The translations under genes were made by a program, and so were the position numbers. This document shows positions 4,911-6,376 of a stretch of 6,376 bases of DNA, piece by piece. Origin of the DNA: Thiothrix sp. (lineage in GTDB: Bacteria > Pseudomonadota > Gammaproteobacteria > Thiotrichales > Thiotrichaceae); assembly GCA_011375245.1 (NCBI GenBank), contig DRMA01000088.1, forward strand, positions 1 through 6,376. Reading direction: 5' to 3'. Each line of letters opens with the position of its first letter. Positions within the stretch are counted from its first letter, which is position 1. The notes beneath the pieces are model-generated. The model saw only the letters and a program-made list of their open reading frames with translations. It did no database searches and was not told the DNA's origin.

Positions 4911-6272
4911 TTATCTTGTAGCTTTTTGAAGGGTTTTCTCGTTTTTCAAAAAGCGTGCATAGGCTTCAAGAAAAGCGACCTGAGATTCAGATTGAATCCA
5001 GCGCATCTCAACGTTTCTTACCACTTCTAATGCAGTTAGCGCACTTTTACCTTCATAAATTAACTGTGCGGCAAGTAATGTACCCGTGCGTCCAAGACCT
5101 GCTCTGCAATGGATGGCAACGTTTCTATTGTTATCTAGTAAAGTGGCTATTTGTTGGTTGATACTTAATGCTTGCTTCATTGATGGCGGGTGCATATCAG
5201 GAATGGGGGAGGAGATAACCTTTATGTCATAATCTTGACATTTCGCACTGTCTAACGGGGTGACGGTTAACGAAACAAGATCAGTAATACCAACACGTTT
5301 GAGAGCCATTAAATCTTGTTCTATATCAACCAATAAGCCAGGTCTTGGTGTACCCGCTAAACGACCTTTTTTGAGCCATAAGAAACTATTAGGCCCTAGA
5401 ACATGGCTTTTATAATGGACTGCTTCTTTAGGGAGTGGACGCAGTGCGTCAACCCATTCGGGGGCAACATGTTCAGGTTTGGCATCAGGAGAGGGAAAAG
5501 CACAGGTTCCCGTTTCAACAAATGTTTTTGCAACCTCTGTTAATGGTGTACTAAAAAAAAGCTTGGTAGCTTGTACTTCTTGTATCCATCCGCCTGCGAG
5601 TAGGGCTGTTTGTCCGCCTAATGCCCGTGCAACATGTTGATTATGAGTAACAATGATGAATGCTCTTTTTTTTGCTTCTTGTTTCAAGTAGTCTAACATT
5701 CGTTTAATTTCAGCATCATTAAGCCCCACAGTTGGTTCGTCAATACACAACACTTTCGGGTTAGAGGCAAGCTGACGTAAGATTGCCAGTTGACGTTGAT
5801 CAGCGAGTTTTAAGTCAACAACAGCAGTATCAAGTTGATGACAAAGTTCGGCTAAATTGGCTTGTATTAATAGACGTTTGGCAAGGTCTTTTTGTTGTAA
5901 GAGGGTTAAACTTCTTCTTTCAGGTAAACCATCAACGATATTTTCTAAAACACTTGAGACCATTAATTTAATATTTTGTGAAACGAGTGCTGGATAGCAA
6001 AATTGATGGTCTCGTGTTCGATCAAGTTTAGCCGTTAATTCCGTACCTAAATAGGTTATTTTTCCCCATGTTCGATAAGCGGGATTAGCAGAAGAAAACC
6101 CTGAAATAGCTCTTAGTAAGGTTGATTTACCACTCCCTGAAGCCCCCATTAGTACGGTAATACCAATGTCAGAGATATCAAGATTGATTGAACTTAAAAT
6201 AACCCGTTTATTAAACGCAGCACCAAATTCATGGAGTGATAAAATAGGTACTGTCATAGGGTTTATATCCAT
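4911..6272 (-). CDS. ABC ATPase fused to a CX5R dual-specificity-type protein phosphatase
   Basis: The protein has about 453 residues; numbering here counts from the TTG at 6281. The N-terminal half is an ABC nucleotide-binding domain: Walker A GASGSGKST (46-54), Q-loop Gln102, Walker B VLCIDE (177-182), D-loop GLND (186-189) and switch His213 (VTHNQ). The signature motif is degenerate (LKLADQ instead of LSGGQ, 157-162). The C-terminal end of this domain (FFSTPLTEVAKTFVETG) recalls PstB. The second half (about 298-446) is a phosphatase: GRLAGTPRPG (306-315), candidate general acid Asp362 in SPIPDM, and the HCRAGLGRTG loop with nucleophile Cys392 and Arg398. Both active sites look intact apart from the signature. 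There is no membrane segment, and no permease lies nearby, so regulation of a partner is more likely than transport. I chose the ATG at 6272 over the TTG at 6281; the ATG at 6257 is also possible, and none has a clear ribosome site. It heads the cluster and has a promoter candidate upstream. Confidence 0.87.
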   Translation of the reverse strand: MDINPMTVPILSLHEFGAAFNKRVILSSINLDISDIGITVLMGASGSGKSTLLRAISGFSSANPAYRTWGKITYLGTELTAKLDRTRDHQFCYPALVSQNIKLMVSSVLENIVDGLPERRSLTLLQQKDLAKRLLIQANLAELCHQLDTAVVDLKLADQRQLAILRQLASNPKVLCIDEPTVGLNDAEIKRMLDYLKQEAKKRAFIIVTHNQHVARALGGQTALLAGGWIQEVQATKLFFSTPLTEVAKTFVETGTCAFPSPDAKPEHVAPEWVDALRPLPKEAVHYKSHVLGPNSFLWLKKGRLAGTPRPGLLVDIEQDLMALKRVGITDLVSLTVTPLDSAKCQDYDIKVISSPIPDMHPPSMKQALSINQQIATLLDNNRNVAIHCRAGLGRTGTLLAAQLIYEGKSALTALEVVRNVEMRWIQSESQVAFLEAYARFLKNEKTLQKATR

Positions 6273-6329
6273 AATATACAAAATTAAAGAGTATGGAGTT
6301 TATGGGGATGATTAAAAATTAAAAATAGG

Positions 6330-6357
6330 ATAATACTGTACCCTTTCTCAACGTAAA
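6330..6357 (-). promoter_or_regulatory. Predicted sigma-70 promoter for the ATPase-phosphatase cluster
   Basis: On the minus strand TTTACG (6352-6357) and TATTAT (6330-6335) are spaced 16 bases apart. They would give a 5' leader of about 50 bases before the ATG at 6272. Alternatives in the same stretch (TTGAGA with TATTTT, spacing 18) are nearly as good, so a promoter here is likelier than the exact boxes. The leader is AT-rich with no clear operator. Confidence 0.5.
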
Positions 6358-6376
6358 CTGTAAAGTAAAGATTGGA

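Noticed and set aside
5783..5971. 62-codon plus-strand open frame
   Set aside because: It is antisense to the ABC domain, between the Q-loop and Walker B; the minus strand encodes the recognisable motifs.
6273..6281. TTG start three codons upstream of the chosen ATG
   Set aside because: TTG is a rare start, has no ribosome site, and adds only three residues before an ATG in the same frame.

Overview
The window reads as a moderately AT-rich gammaproteobacterial chromosome segment (low GC by eye, AAGGA-type ribosome sites, dense minus-strand genes). Protein styles (roadblock/LC7 proteins, truncated globin, RTX-linked heme peroxidase) would fit an aquatic or sulfur-oxidising lineage such as Thiotrichales/Beggiatoaceae. 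That placement is a guess from gene content, not a demonstrated assignment. No tRNA, rRNA, insertion sequence or CRISPR array is visible.

Layout. All five clear genes lie on the minus strand, so transcription runs from the right edge to the left. First, at the right, comes a PstB-like ABC ATPase fused to a cysteine-based (CX5R) dual-specificity-type protein phosphatase (4911-6272), with a plausible sigma-70 promoter before it. Two small roadblock/LC7-type proteins follow (4407-4817 and 3947-4300). Then comes a three-part protein (3060-3917) made of a plant-type 2Fe-2S ferredoxin, a truncated haemoglobin and a four-cysteine zinc-ribbon-like tail. After a 202-base gap is a large RTX animal-type heme peroxidase (374-2857), probably a separate secreted protein, closed by a strong two-way terminator at 312-351. 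The left edge holds the possible last 22 codons of a plus-strand gene, followed by about 300 bases with no convincing gene.

How they may work together. The four right-hand genes have the spacing of an operon (gaps of 93, 106 and 29 bases). They combine an ATPase-phosphatase, two roadblock adaptors of the kind that partner small GTPases or kinases, and a redox or gas-binding ferredoxin-globin. No permease, substrate-binding protein, Ras-like GTPase or kinase lies in the window. The best inference is an uncharacterised intracellular signalling or redox-response cassette rather than a transporter. The peroxidase could share an oxidative theme, but its own leader argues for separate control.

The most interesting points are the two unusual fusions and their linkage to a pair of roadblock proteins. 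A further open frame between the two roadblock genes has an orphan ribosome site and an ATGA overlap with the next gene.
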